Below are positions 20,639-31,860 of a DNA stretch of 64,000 bases, one piece after another (within the stretch, counting starts at the first letter, position 1; the number at the start of each line of letters is the position of its first letter). The stretch is from Isoetes taiwanensis (taxonomy: Eukaryota; Streptophyta; Lycopodiopsida; Isoetales; Isoetaceae). The stretch is taken from the NCBI GenBank assembly GCA_021234155.1, contig JAJEKV010000008.1:24572618-24636617 (forward strand). Direction: 5' to 3'. The notes under the pieces are model-generated. The model worked only from the letters and a program-made list of their open reading frames with translations. It did not search any database and was not told the origin of the DNA. Position numbers and translations under genes: made by a program.

Positions 20639-22640
20639 GAAGAAACCCAAAGCGTAAAGCCTTTTCGTGATGTGCCCGCCTCCCCGGCTCCCCTACCTTT
20701 ACCAATCGCAAACGCGGACCTGTAATGATGACGTTTCTTCAGAGGAACTGGCCAATGGTTAATCATTAGAGGTGGTGAATATCCCCGCACACCGCACTAT
20801 GTGTATCCAGACATTGCCACCAAATCTTCCTTGCCAAAGTCGGTTGACCGGATCAGATTTTAAGAAGTGTGGCGTAATCACCGGAATTCAACTTTTCTAA
20901 GATGGCTACAATAACGATCACCACCACCGTAGAAGGGAGAAGACACCCACGATTTAGTTGACCCGATGTTTTTTAGACTGAGTATGTCCGCAATGAGAAT
21001 GCCCAAGAATTCATACAGGCTTGTTTCAAGCAAGAAAAGGTAAGTACTTTTGTTTGTCTATGCGCCGATAGGGTTTTTCTAACTTTTTTTTTTTGCAGAT
21101 CTTGTGGAAACACCGAACCTGATGCTTAAGTGCAAGGATCCACTTTGAACCCAAAGGCGTGGGTGAAGCGAAGTAAAATGGGAGAGCCAGCAGGTAGAGC
21201 CAGAGGTAGATCCATGTAGAGCAAGGGGTAGAGCCAGAGGGAGATGAACAAATGGATAAAGAGGTGGAAATGTGACGAGAGTTCAGAGGGAGGAAGAACC
21301 GGTTTTGCCAAAAAGAAGAAAAAAGACGGCAGCCGATCAAGGAAAGCAAGCCTTGTGGACCGAATAGCCCCTGAATTCAAAGTCAAGGGGAAGCCAAGAA
21401 GTCGGTAAAGGGGAGTTCGGCGTAACTTGCCCCAAGGACCCGCACGAAGATAGCCTCAAAGGGCAAGGACGAGGCCTCCAAAATGCCGGAGGACATTGAG
21501 AAGAGGTGCCGTGCCCGCATTATGCATTTACGCATTGATAGAGTGAAGTTGTGCCCAAAGGATCCTCGTGGGTAACAGTCGCTGCAGTAAGAAAGATTTA
21601 TCCGAACCACCGGGCCTTTAAAAGAGAGAATCGTGGCCAGCCGAATGCAACTCAGGTCCCCACACATAGTGATTGTCGAATCCTGGCACCGTGAAACCTT
21701 GGAAGAATTTAAGAAAGAAGAGGTCAACAATTACATGTACATTGTGATTGGTGGAACACACATTTAAGGCAAAAAGGCGTAATTGAAAGAACTCAAGCAA
21801 GCAATCTTCTCATCTCTACCGTCCGCTTCCACGCTGGTGTAACCGACGTCAAGCAAAACCGCTATTATGAGCCACAACGAGACAACGACTACACAAAGTT
21901 GAGCATGAGCTTGTCGATAAAATTAAATTTATGCACAGAGAATATGATAATTATAGGGCAGAGAACCCCGAAAGAAAGACATAAAGGATGATCCGACGCT
22001 TATCTCGCTTTTAAAGGAGCAATGTGCAATTGAGTGCCGCTTTTGACTTACGATCAAAAAGATGCCGTGACTTCATTGATTAAATACGATAACTGCTTTC
22101 ACCAGCCTTCGTGCACGGCCGGTAAGTTTCCTAGTTGTTGTGTTTGAATCTCACCTTACTCCATGCGCCAAGATAGACACTCAATCTTTTTTGTGTGCAC
22201 CATGATTTGGGATCCGGCAGAGAAAATTTTTGATATGTATGCGACGGCATCCTTGAAGACAAAGGGGAAGAAGCCCGAGACAAAAAGAAAAAAGGGAGAG
22301 CCCTCCAAACAAAAGGATATGAGTGTGATGCCTTGAGGGAAATGCAGGGGCCTCAAAAGCATGGACAAAGTTTGCGAGGTTCTCGCAAAAGTTGTCGACG
22401 GCAGTTCACCTTAGAAGAAATGCAAAGACGAAGTTTAAACAAGTAAGTACTCATTACTACCGTAGGTTTTGTCCTCAGATCGAGCATCAAGCATCGCAGC
22501 CAAAAGATTGTGCTACGCGGTCGCTGAAGAACAACTAATGCTCCATTTAAATTGCGACATTTGGGAAAAAGTTCAGAGTCAGACTTATTTCCTCGTCCGA
22601 TGAGAAGATAAAACAATTTGCCTCAAATTTTACTAACCGG
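20639..22640 (+). pseudogene. ParB-methyltransferase N-terminal half, copy 2
   Basis: Exons 20,639-21,039, 21,099-22,121, 22,221-22,442 and about 22,498-22,640, with the same splice signals as copy 1. Each is frameshifted by small indels. Its value is that the ParB domain is present without the 136-bp-offset duplications. Around 21,640-21,720 it encodes HIVIVESWHRETLEEFKKEE, followed by NNYMYIVIGGTHTFKAKR, giving the uninterrupted order of the domain core (strand, GGTHTFKA motif, helix). Confidence 0.6.
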
Positions 22641-22679
22641 GTAAGTATTTGCTTGCTTTTTATCTTGCATCTTACCATT

Positions 22680-22810
22680 TGTCTATGCGCCGCATAGACA
22701 AAGCCGAAGTTTTGCTATGCACGCATAGCAAAGATTTAGTTTTGTCTATACAAGATAGATAGTTGAGGTTTTGTTATGCGGCATAGCAAAACCCTCAGCC
22801 TTTGTCTATG
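22680..22810. repeat. Left half of the split palindrome, copy 2
   Basis: Here the first hairpin is clean (tttgtctatgcgccgcatagacaaa, about 22,678-22,702), unlike copy 1 (cgccgcgccagac). Others follow at about 22,713-22,735 and 22,766-22,798. It ends tttgtctatg directly before the transposon. Confidence 0.8.
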
Positions 22811-22879
22811 GGTCTGCTAGATATTAGGGTACAAAAGCACTCCGGCCCCGACGCCTCGCTGCGGGCTGATCTCGGCGGT

Positions 22880-25800
22880 TTGGGGGTGCTTGGAGAGCGA
22901 ACACGATGATCCATTTTAGCAAATTGCTTCCTGATCGATGACATGGCTGCCCGAAAATCAAATTCCGGTTCAAATGATCCGGGCGCTGGTCTGCTTTGAG
23001 ATGGCGGGTCTGCTTTGAATTTTTTGTGGCGGAATGATCATTCAGCCTTGTACCTCCTCAAACGAATCTGTTTTTTGTAGATCACGGTTTCTGCAGACGC
23101 AAAATTCTCCTCATACATCACGATCCTCAATGGATCAATCGGGCCGATTTGATGAGGAAAAGAGACTCAAAGTTTTCCTGAAATTCAAGCCGAGAGAAGA
23201 AGGCAATCAAGACAAATAAAAAGAGAAAGGGAGAGAGAGAAAGAAAACTTGCACCCTCGAAATTGAACGAGGCCTCGAAAAGCGAAGGTTTCAAGAATTG
23301 TCCAAAAAATGGACGATTATTTCAACGAAATCACAAAGCCTTTGAAAGAAGGGGATAAAGCAATGGTGGTGCAATGATTTGTGAAGAGAGTGAAGGCTAA
23401 ATTGCCACCGAAGTGGATTTTGTTGATCATGATCAAAGCAAGATCATGAAGAATGTGATTAAAAAATGTTCGTGAGACACTCAATGAACAAAAGAAATTA
23501 AGGAAGATGATGTATTGCAAGCAAGAAAGTCTACTTTGCAAATGGTATCTTCATCAAAAAAACCATCAACCAATCACCGCCGCACGCCTCCTTCATATAT
23601 CTAGAAAATCATTGTTGCCGCAAACCGCAAGAAGAATAATGGCGCACCAAGAATGTGGTCCGTGGTCAATGTTTTCAAGGAAAAAGAGGTGTGATGCATT
23701 GAGGACGAGGTTAGGAATTGTGTTTACAAGTTCGACGTAAAACACACGAAGTTTCACCATACAGAAGCATGTGAGAAAGTTTGTTACAGCAGATGGCTAT
23801 AAAATTGATCATCCAATACAACCGCTTGAAATATCTCGTGATTTCCCCGCTAGTATGTTTCTTCCGTTGCATATATCCTGCTTTATATAGATCTTCTTTG
23901 TTTGCAGCTGTAATTTTACATGAACTTCAAGAAGGAATATAATGACATTAAGATTACCCAAATAAGACATTTGAATTGGTCAAGCCATCATTTGTGAGGC
24001 TTTAAATGAAAGAGAAACTTTGTTGCGCCAATATCACATGCACTTTGAATATGTGATGCAAGCACTCAACAAAATCGTAATGTATCCAAATGGCGGCATA
24101 AAGATTGCAACCGCATTTGTGCCGCTTGTGGTGATGGTAACTTTTGTGCAGCCAAGAACCATGTTTATAAATCCACTAGTGATTTTGGAGGCAAATGATC
24201 TCGCCCTAAGGATGAAGATGAAGAGTGGCACAAACATAATTGTCCGATGGTGGCATGCAAGGATTGTGGATTGAAAAGGTACTTTTTTTAATGTTAAGAT
24301 GTTTGAACATTCTATTTTGAGTTGTTAAGATGATTGATGCAACATCTTACAAACAAATTTCTCGTGGTGGTATTACAAACAAAGTTGCCAATATGTCCAA
24401 AGGAGAAGGAGGAGTCCGATTACAAAGTGGAGGGAAACAGCTTGAAAAGGTAGTGTATTTGGCATTTGTGCTTAAATGATTTTTGTGCTTGTGATTGTTG
24501 TGCTTGTGTTGCAAACTTAAATTGATCTTTGTTTTCAAAAACAAAGAAGAGGTTGGTTACATGAAGGAGACCACCAAGAAAAAAAATGGCGTGAAAGAAA
24601 CCAAAGAAAGGTAACTAGACTTGCATACAAGAAAGAGAGCTCTGCCTAATTCCAAAGAAAGATGCTTCAAGACACCGTACAATTCATCCCACACAATTAT
24701 GTTGCACAATCGGCAAAAGTGCAAAGCAATTCAGAAGTGCTTGGATACTTTTCCCCGGCTAAGGTGCAGCTTGTCTCTTGCTATTGATTTTGCTGAAAAT
24801 TACAGCTTTAAAATTCAGAAAGAGGCACAATCTTGCCACCGGCACACGTATCGCATCAATTTTGGTTCATATCACATATAGACATGCAACCCGATGAGAT
24901 AGAAGATATGGAAGCTAAGGAAGCAGAGAGAAGGGAACTAGAGAAGGAAAAGCAAAGAAAGAAAGAGGAAGACAACTCAAAGAGATCGCCGCTAGTGAAT
25001 GAGAGGAGAATCATAAAGGAAGTACATTTTTATATTTCAGATGATAGAGATCATAGCAGTTGAGTTTGTACAACATTGCTTGAAAGTTCATGCATCGGTT
25101 TCGTGAGTACAAAAATATTTTGTACAACAAACATATTTTTGGAGTGATGGTTGCAACACAGCTCAAAGGAGCAAGACCTTTTGGTATTTAGGAAGGAACT
25201 ATGTCAATAGTGAAGGAATTGAGTATGAATGGAATTTTTTGCCAGCTCTCATGGGAAAGGAGAACATGATGGACAAGGTGCAATCCTAAAAAGGATTTTG
25301 GCAAGAGAACAATTGAAGTATGATTCCCGAAATTGAGCGCCAAAGACGCTGTGGATTTCATGAATTGGTATATGATGAACAACCCACCGCACTCCAAATA
25401 TAAGAAGGTAAATTCAATCAAGCACCATTGCATTCTTCTTCATTTGAGGTGACATTTTTCCGCTCTATATTGCAGGTTTTTTTGGCATATTGAACCCGAA
25501 AATGTAGACAAATCTAAAAAAGAGGGAATGGAGATCACTTTGTGGGAGCTCTAAACTTCATTCCATCGACCGTGACAAAACAAAAACCTGCAAAAGTTGC
25601 CCACAGTGTGCCTCTTTTGTTTCGGGTCCTTTGCTTTCATGGAAAATGGGATGATTGCATGAACAAAGCTCGATTGGGAGCTTGGTCCACAAATGTAACC
25701 GGGTTGAAGAAATCTACGTAAAACAATCACCAACAAAAGCAGCTTCAAGATGAAGATGAGGATGAGGATGAAGAAGAGGATGATGATGAGGCTAATGAAT

Positions 25801-26216
25801 ACCCCGCCTCGCTTCTAGAAGTTGGAGATAACTTTGTCAGAAATGCATCCGTGAGGATGATGAAGGAGTTGACTTTATGTTCTTAGGTGTACAGAGACTA
25901 AAAATACATTGTTAGATGCATATGAAGACTCATGGGGTTCTCGTGATTTGGTGTGGGAGAAGTCATAGTTTCGCCACTACTACAAGCGCATGTGATGCAC
26001 TCAACTTTGAGTTATTAGTGGACAAGCCGCTGCTAGTGTACATACCACCTTATTAGACAAGTGAAATTTGATATGGAGAGTCTTGGCAACAACAAGTTCA
26101 AGATGAGTGAAGAGACATGCCAAAAAGTGATGGCATCCCTTCCTCAGACCGCTAACATCAAGGACTGCTTTTTCGCTTCGCTTCTCAAGAGGCGTAAGCA
26201 CATCATTCACATGTAA
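22880..26216 (+). pseudogene. Transposase-like gene, copy 2
   Basis: Same exon order as copy 1. Some motifs are clearer here: FVRL...CxCxYHMHFEYVMQAL (about 23,990-24,070), HNCPMVACKDCGLKR before a GT donor (about 24,230-24,280), and WSDGC (about 25,140). The coding frame is broken many times, and exon ends match copy 1 (donors after KYKK near 25,405 and after GLKR near 24,278). Confidence 0.55.
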
Positions 26217-26768
26217 AGTGGCTCATTGTCGCTACATTGTTTCTAACAAACCTATTGTTTCTAACAAACCTATCAATGGAAGCCAAATTTTTTGTTGCAC
26301 GTAAATTTGTAGTCCCGACCGACTTGTGCAATGTAATCGGCCGGTGCTTTGTCTGCCGCTTTGTCCGCCGACGCATAATTGTTTTCGAGTTTATGCTTAA
26401 CCGTCCTCGGTCCCTTCGCTTTGGTCCTTGAAACAAATGGTGGAAACTTTCAGCAAGTGTTCAATTGGGACAAGCCAAGACAATGCACAAAGTAAATACT
26501 CTAAACCCTTTTTACATGCATATGTTCAAAGATTGGCTTCATATACAAAAGTTTGTTTGTTTAACCAATTAGGATTTGGACTTCATGTCGATACATAGAG
26601 ACAAGCATAGAGAAACCATTACATTCAAATATAAACCGACAACAATTTTGGTAGTAGAAACTCGCAAGTGCAGTAAATATTATATTCATTAGATACAAAA
26701 TTGTTACAATATATGTACAAAATCAGATAACTCACTTGCCAAATCAAGCATAGCTTATTAGGCAAAGG

Positions 26769-27077
26769 TTACATAAATATTGAAAAGAGTCTATAGACTC
26801 TTATTCTACTTCCGGAGAATTCCCGTCGCATCATTTGAAGTGCCTCTGTGACGTTAATAAGAGTAGTATCTTGTGTTTTATCTTCTTGCGTGCTCTTCAT
26901 CCCGCTCATTGACAAAATCAAGATATTACCCGCAGGATTGTTATTATTATCTTCATGTACTTTATCTCCCACCGCATCAAGATGTTTTATACTTATATCA
27001 TCTATCAAGCCTTGTAGCTTAGACATCTCCCCGCTACCAACTTGTACTGCTTTTATTTTCTCCAAAACATGCTCCAT
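26769..27077 (-). CDS. C-terminal part of the transposon minus-strand gene, copy 2
   Basis: An open 102-residue frame beginning MEHVLEKIKAVQVGSGEMSK, with LQGLIDDISIKHLDAVGDKV, an Asn run, and ending RREFSGSRIRVYRLFSIFM. It continues upstream as NNEVH, so the Met may be internal. It lies downstream of the phosphatase exon with an intron-like gap. Helical; no known domain. Confidence 0.5.
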   Translation of the reverse strand: MEHVLEKIKAVQVGSGEMSKLQGLIDDISIKHLDAVGDKVHEDNNNNPAGNILILSMSGMKSTQEDKTQDTTLINVTEALQMMRREFSGSRIRVYRLFSIFM

Positions 27078-27331
27078 GTGAACCTCGTTGTTTATCCGCT
27101 TTATGTTGCTATCATTTTTATTATGAGTTGATGCAAACAGTAGTTACCTCAATTGCTTCCTCGTGCATCCAAAACTTCTAGGTTCTCAAACCAAGTAATT
27201 CAAATCAAACAACATACAAAAATGCAACTAAAATGAATTGAAAGCAATGACATTACTACAATCACTTCAATAGCATAACAACACAACTAAATGAAATTAA
27301 ACAACATACCTTAACAATTTCCTTCATTAAC

Positions 27332-27995
27332 CTAATGCTTTTTGAGAATAGCCACTTTCCACCTCGCTAGCTCACTTAGATGGTCGGGCCGTAAGCCAAG
27401 TATGTCGATGTCCTCTTCTTTGAACTTTATCTTCAACATACCGCCGCGGTAACCACTTTTGAGGATTCTTGGCATGGAGCCAAGTTTGCGTAATGCAGCT
27501 AAGAAATTGAAACCTTTGTCATTGATGTCATTATCAAATTTTTCAATTATGAAGCAAGTGTCTTGTGGGGACAAGAAAGTCTTGTACAATGAGTCATCAA
27601 CTAGCACTAGCTCCCCTACATCCCTCAAAAGCCTCATACACTTTTACAATTGGCTTCATAAGACCGGCTTGTTCTTGATTCCCGAAAAATTGAAAGGCAT
27701 CACCGCACTCTTTCCTCGACCCCAATGAACTTGAACCTTCCTATAAAGGAAGGTGGCACTATAACATTTAGGATTTCTATGATGTTGTGCTTCATCATAG
27801 AAGACCATATGGCTACCTCAAATCCGCAAAGCACCCTTCTAAAACTTCTTCACCCGGTCCATTCACCACCACTTTCCCCGCATAATGCTTCTTTAAATTG
27901 CTTGAATTTTAATTCGGGTTCTTTTTTGGAATGTGCTCACCGTAACTCCATTTAAGTCTAGGATGACAAGTTTTTTTTTCTAAGGGTCTCAACAT
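27332..27995 (-). CDS. FCP1/NIF-type phosphatase domain, copy 2
   Basis: The C-terminal half is intact (27,637 to 27,332): RDVGELVLVDDSLYKTFLSP, DTCFIIEKFDNDINDKGFNF, LAALRKLGSMPRILKSGY, ending KVAILKKH and stop. That tail includes a segment (RGGMLKIKFKEEDIDILGLR) that copy 1 lacks. Upstream (27,640-27,720) it encodes a NFSGIKNKPVL-like link that replaces the duplicated block of copy 1. The N-terminal part with the DLNG motif (about 27,990-27,725) is frameshifted. A protein phosphatase acting on phosphoserine/threonine (RNA polymerase II CTD-type substrates) is the family expectation; its role in a transposon is unknown. Confidence 0.72.
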
Positions 27996-28279
27996 TCATA
28001 AAACAAAAACTCAAACATCAATAATTCACATCAATTTAAATAAATTTTAAATTCAAATTCAACAATTCAGAACATCAACAATTCAAATTTTAAATTTAAC
28101 ATCAACAATTCTGACATCAATTTAACAGTCTTAACATCAATTTTCGACATCAATTTAAATGCTTATTTCAAAGTTTTCAGAACTCTAGACATCAACCCGA
28201 CACCGACCAGCTAACATTTTGTAAATAACATTCCGAGGATCACCTTTTGGAGGTTGTGTTGGCATCTTTATAGGGGCCT

Positions 28280-29950
28280 ACCCTTCTTCTTCTTCCACCA
28301 AAAAGTGCTTGTACTTGTTCTTCTTCTTTTCTTCTACATTCTTCCCTTTATCGCCAAAGCCTTTGTTGCAATGTGATCAGCACCACCAGCCTTTCTTCAT
28401 TCAGATCTACAACTTCATCAACCCCGAGCTTTCCCCGCAGTTCTACTCCCCAACCTCGACTTTATGGTGCTCAAACTGTATAAGCAAATTGCTCAGCTCT
28501 TCTTCTTCATCAGAGCCAACCAACCACGCTTTTACTCTCTTTTGGGCTTTTCCTTAGCAAACTGAATCGAAAAGGAAACTAGTTAGAATAGACATGAAAT
28601 AAAGTTTACAAAACAAACACATAAAACACCAAATGGTTACCTTTTTTAATGCTTCAACCGGCCGTTGTAACAGACTTGGTGATGCCACGCCTTTTGTAAA
28701 AGTGTTTTGGTGATGCCACAAATGCTAGAGTATAATCAGAACTAATGGAGACTCAAAGAACAAATTGTGGTGAAGAAGTTGATCGCTTGTAGGGTGAAGC
28801 AAAGCACTACTAGTGCCCGCCCAAACCCATCACTGATGGCTACCTCAGCCCATCTTCAGTCCCAACTTCTAAAACCAAGTTCCACAAACAAATCCCCCAT
28901 CGAACTTCCTTTAAGCACTGAAGCATGCCTTTTCATACGTATATGCAACATGCCAAGTGATAGGCATGTTCACATGGCAACTTCATACTAAAGTATATTG
29001 TGGATTGAATACCAATCCACATGCAAAGACATGAGTTCTCCATAAAACCCGCACCGCTTCTTCATAGTCATGATAGAGATTCCTCGGCGTCCCGGTGCAT
29101 CAACCCTTCCTAGCAACTTCTAAACATACCCCGCTTTGAAGTCTGAATTTAAATAGGCTTTTAGCCTTTGCTTCTTCTCCCTTTCGCTTCCATCGCTCAA
29201 CACTTACCTTTGAAGGCAAGCTTCCGCTTGGAGCGTATAAAGCTTCCACTTATTTTATGCTTCAAATCTGCAACTGGTCAAATTTTCATTCTGCTTTATC
29301 CGCTTTATTCAAAGCAGATAATTCATTCTCAGAAGTCTACTCACCTCCTTCTTTGCTATATCAATCATTACTTGCCCCTGCAAGGGAGTTGTTGTCAACC
29401 TCAATCTTACTAATAATCTTAGCCAAATCTGCTTGATAAGCATCTAACTCGCTTCCAACTTCTTTACTTCCTCATCAATCAAAGAAATATTGAAACTACA
29501 ATTGCAAACAGAAAAATTCATTTGGCTGACCTGATTTCTTTTTAATTCCATCCGAGGTGTTCTTCTACCCAAGGCGTCGAGGAGGTGCTTTGGCAAGGAT
29601 TTTCATTTTCATTTTTTTAACATCTTCTTTCTTTACATCCATATCATCCCTTGGTTTTTTTTCTAACCAAACAAGAACCTCGTGGACTTGTATGCATCCC
29701 AATTTATCTTATGACCCTCATGATCTTGCTCGCACGACCACAATGCTCCTTAGCAAATGCCAAAGCAACGAAGTTTCCTCAATTGTTTGGTAATCCCCGC
29801 CAGTGATACGTGAACTCACCAAGTCCTCCAATTGTTGCTTCAGATGAGTGCGGAGAAAATAAATTTTATTTTGCCTTTTCTTTTTAAAGGATTCGAATGG
29901 TTCTCGGCCCATACACCGCTCCAATCTTCTTCAACAAGATCCCGCAGCCA
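28280..29950 (-). CDS. Upstream exons of the transposon minus-strand gene, copy 2
   Basis: Minus-strand fragments in order from 29,950: GAVYGPRTIRIL, KIYFLRTHLKQQLEDLVSSR, DDMDVKKEDVKKMK, SLMLIKQ / AYQADLAKIISKIEVDN (about 29,440-29,390), then the Glu-rich and KKKKGRP stretch (about 28,350-28,280). Helix and coiled-coil character; exon limits are not resolved. Confidence 0.35.
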
Positions 29951-30259
29951 CTTCGGGCCACAGGAATAATCCCTTCTCCTACCATCGCAAAAGCAAAGGA
30001 ATTAACCAAAGAGCAAGGTATGAAGCAAGCGCCGGAAGGAAAAATCTCTCTAAAGCAGAGGGTACAATTAATCAGAAAATAGGGTATAACTGCGACAAAG
30101 CAGATCAATTATCGACAAGGCTAATGATTACGGTCCGACAAAATTCCCGCATCATTGTTTGCTAAATGGCGCCGGAAACGAAGGTGCGAAGAATAGTCGC
30201 TTCGGTTTAATTGGCCCGCCTTGTCGCGCTTTTTGTACCCCAATATCTAACTTAGACCC

Positions 30260-30371
30260 CTATGCGCGCATGGACAAAACTAAATCTTTGTTGTGCGTGC
30301 ACAGCAAATTTGATGCTGCCTTGCCATGCACGCATGGAGTTGCAGTGTACTCACTTTCTTTTTATCTTTAG
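30260..30371. repeat. Right half of the split palindrome and intron end, copy 2
   Basis: tatgcgcgcatggacaaaac, then tttgttgtgcgtgcacagcaaa and ccatgcacgcatgga. These are three hairpins in 75 bp, followed by the acceptor tttttatctttag (ends 30,371). Confidence 0.82.
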
Positions 30372-30796
30372 AGAAAAAGACCCGGTACCACCTGTGTTTC
30401 TTTGACTTTGGTGAAGCAAGCAAAAGATGAAAGAGCTGTTGAAAAGGGTACAAGAGGCCGACAAAGGACAGTACCGGTGCTTTTGAGAATTTTTGATGAA
30501 TTTGGCCACCACTGTCTCTACCAAGTCTACCAGGGGGATTGTGTGAAGATAGACAGAGTGTTGAAACCTGGTGACTACTCCTTGATCATTGCTAACATAC
30601 CCTACGGGTTTAAGTTGCCTGACAGCCGAGGTGACGACGCGCCTTTTAAGCACGCAGAGTTTGACTTTTGTCAAACTACCGGTAAAGCTAAACACAACAC
30701 CTTTGTGGAGGATCGTCTTTCACTCCACCAACCAAGCCGGCTTGGTTCAAGCAACGCCGAAGGAACACCGCAATGCCGATTCGAGGTCGCTATATG
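30372..30796 (+). CDS. Beta-class amino DNA methyltransferase exon with QGDC and NIPYG motifs (best copy)
   Basis: The open frame in 30,402-30,800 contains HHCLYQVYQGDCVKIDRVL and KPGDYSLIIANIPYGFKLPD. The pattern GDC...(x)LII(x)(D/N)xPYG is the start and catalytic motif IV of N4-cytosine/N6-adenine methyltransferases of the beta order, where motif IV precedes motif I. The first position is Asn and the second Ile (NIPY instead of DPPY), a variant to note. It ends at atatg|gtaagtcc. The early part (30,372-30,470) needs a frame change to join RVQEADK-QYR. It would transfer a methyl group from S-adenosylmethionine to a base amino group if active. Bacterial and phage ParB-methyltransferase fusions have the same domain order. 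Confidence 0.68.
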
Positions 30797-30871
30797 GTAA
30801 GTCCGCATTCTTTTAAACTTGGTGTCCGTAATTGTCTCCGACTTCTTTCATTTGTTTTACATGTGGTGAAG

Positions 30872-31259
30872 ACCAACATCCGCGGGCCATGGTGGGGGTG
30901 CTAGACTTATAAACGATTTGAACAGATTCACATCGGGTTACCACAAAGACACTAGGCACCGTGGACCTTTACAACACTAAAGCAACACATGTGGAATGGA
31001 CTACCGAAATGTCTTCCACCTCCCCTCAGCAGCTATATCACAGGTTGACCGACCCAGCTCACCGTGGTCGCATTGTCAACCCGCACTGTAAGCCCAAGCA
31101 GCTAATCAACAAAGCTCGAAATGTTTTCACAACCGTGAGACTGGTTGTGGATGCATTTTCGCTCGCACCACTATTTCATGTGCTTTGAGGAAGAGTAAGA
31201 GGAAGAGGAAGAGGGAAGAGGAGGAAGAAACGGATCCCAACAACTGGAAGAACGCATAA
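30872..31259 (+). CDS. Methyltransferase C-terminal exon with motif I-like VVDAFS and basic tail (copy 2)
   Basis: After a possible acceptor near 30,871: THVEWTTEMSSTSPQQLYHR, TDPAHRGRIVNPHCKPKQLI, NKARNVF, then LVVDAFS. KPxxLI followed by xVDxFxG is the usual context of motif I (SAM binding) in beta-class enzymes. After DAFS the frame slips and continues TTISCALRKSKRKRKREEEE...NNWKNA and stop at 31,257-31,259. A few missing bases between DAFS and TTIS (where GSG would be expected) would restore a normal motif; that is inference. The lysine/arginine tail looks like a nuclear-localisation signal. Confidence 0.6.
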
Positions 31260-31860
31260 GCTTCCGGCGATGAACCCCTTAATGATAAGGAGGTCCCCAT
31301 GACATTTAAAATTGTGTGTCCGATTATAAACCTAAAAAATAACATTTATTTTTAAATATTGACTTTGAAAAAGAAATCGCTCATTGTGGGTGGGGAGCAT
31401 GTCTATGCGCCATAGACATGCCTTTCTTCTTTAAACTACACTTTGATGAAAACGCCTTTGTATCATTATTTGCACTTAAATGATGACTTTTTAAAATGTG
31501 GCTTGTTTAAATAGGTGCATGTCTATGCGCAAGATAGACATTCTTATCTATTTTACATCATATTTTGGCCTTGTATCATTTTTTTGCGCTTTTGATGCTT
31601 CTAACCCGCCTTAGTATTGTGTTTGTGTGTATCGCGCGCCTGTGTCAAGTGCAAAAGCGCGAAAATACTACCAAAAAACAACCTCCTTTTAATTATAAAT
31701 GTTGTACTTTTGTTTGTTTGTTCTAAAAATGCACTTTTTTAAAGTCAAAGGACCGCTTATCTAAAATGTTTTCTTAAGATATGCCAAAAGTACCAAATTT
31801 TGGGGTTTTTGAAAAGGAATTTTTTATCTAACGCACTACATGTCATTAGTGCGATTGATC
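31260..31860. other. 3' flank of the ParB-methyltransferase gene, copy 2
   Basis: Contains palindromes atgtctatgcgccatagacat (about 31,399-31,419) and atgtctatgcgcaagatagacat (about 31,519-31,541). No gene. Confidence 0.6.

Larger units (their letters stand above)
22811..30259. mobile_element. 7.45-kb TIR DNA transposon, copy 2
   Basis: Same insertion point and content as 3,131-10,587. The right end (about 30,230-30,259) gives the best view of the terminal repeat: reversed, it reads GG..TCTAAGTTAGATATT then GGGGTACAAAA. CTATG follows at 30,260-30,264 and precedes at 22,806-22,810; one extra C next to the right end is probably a homopolymer error. Confidence 0.8.
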
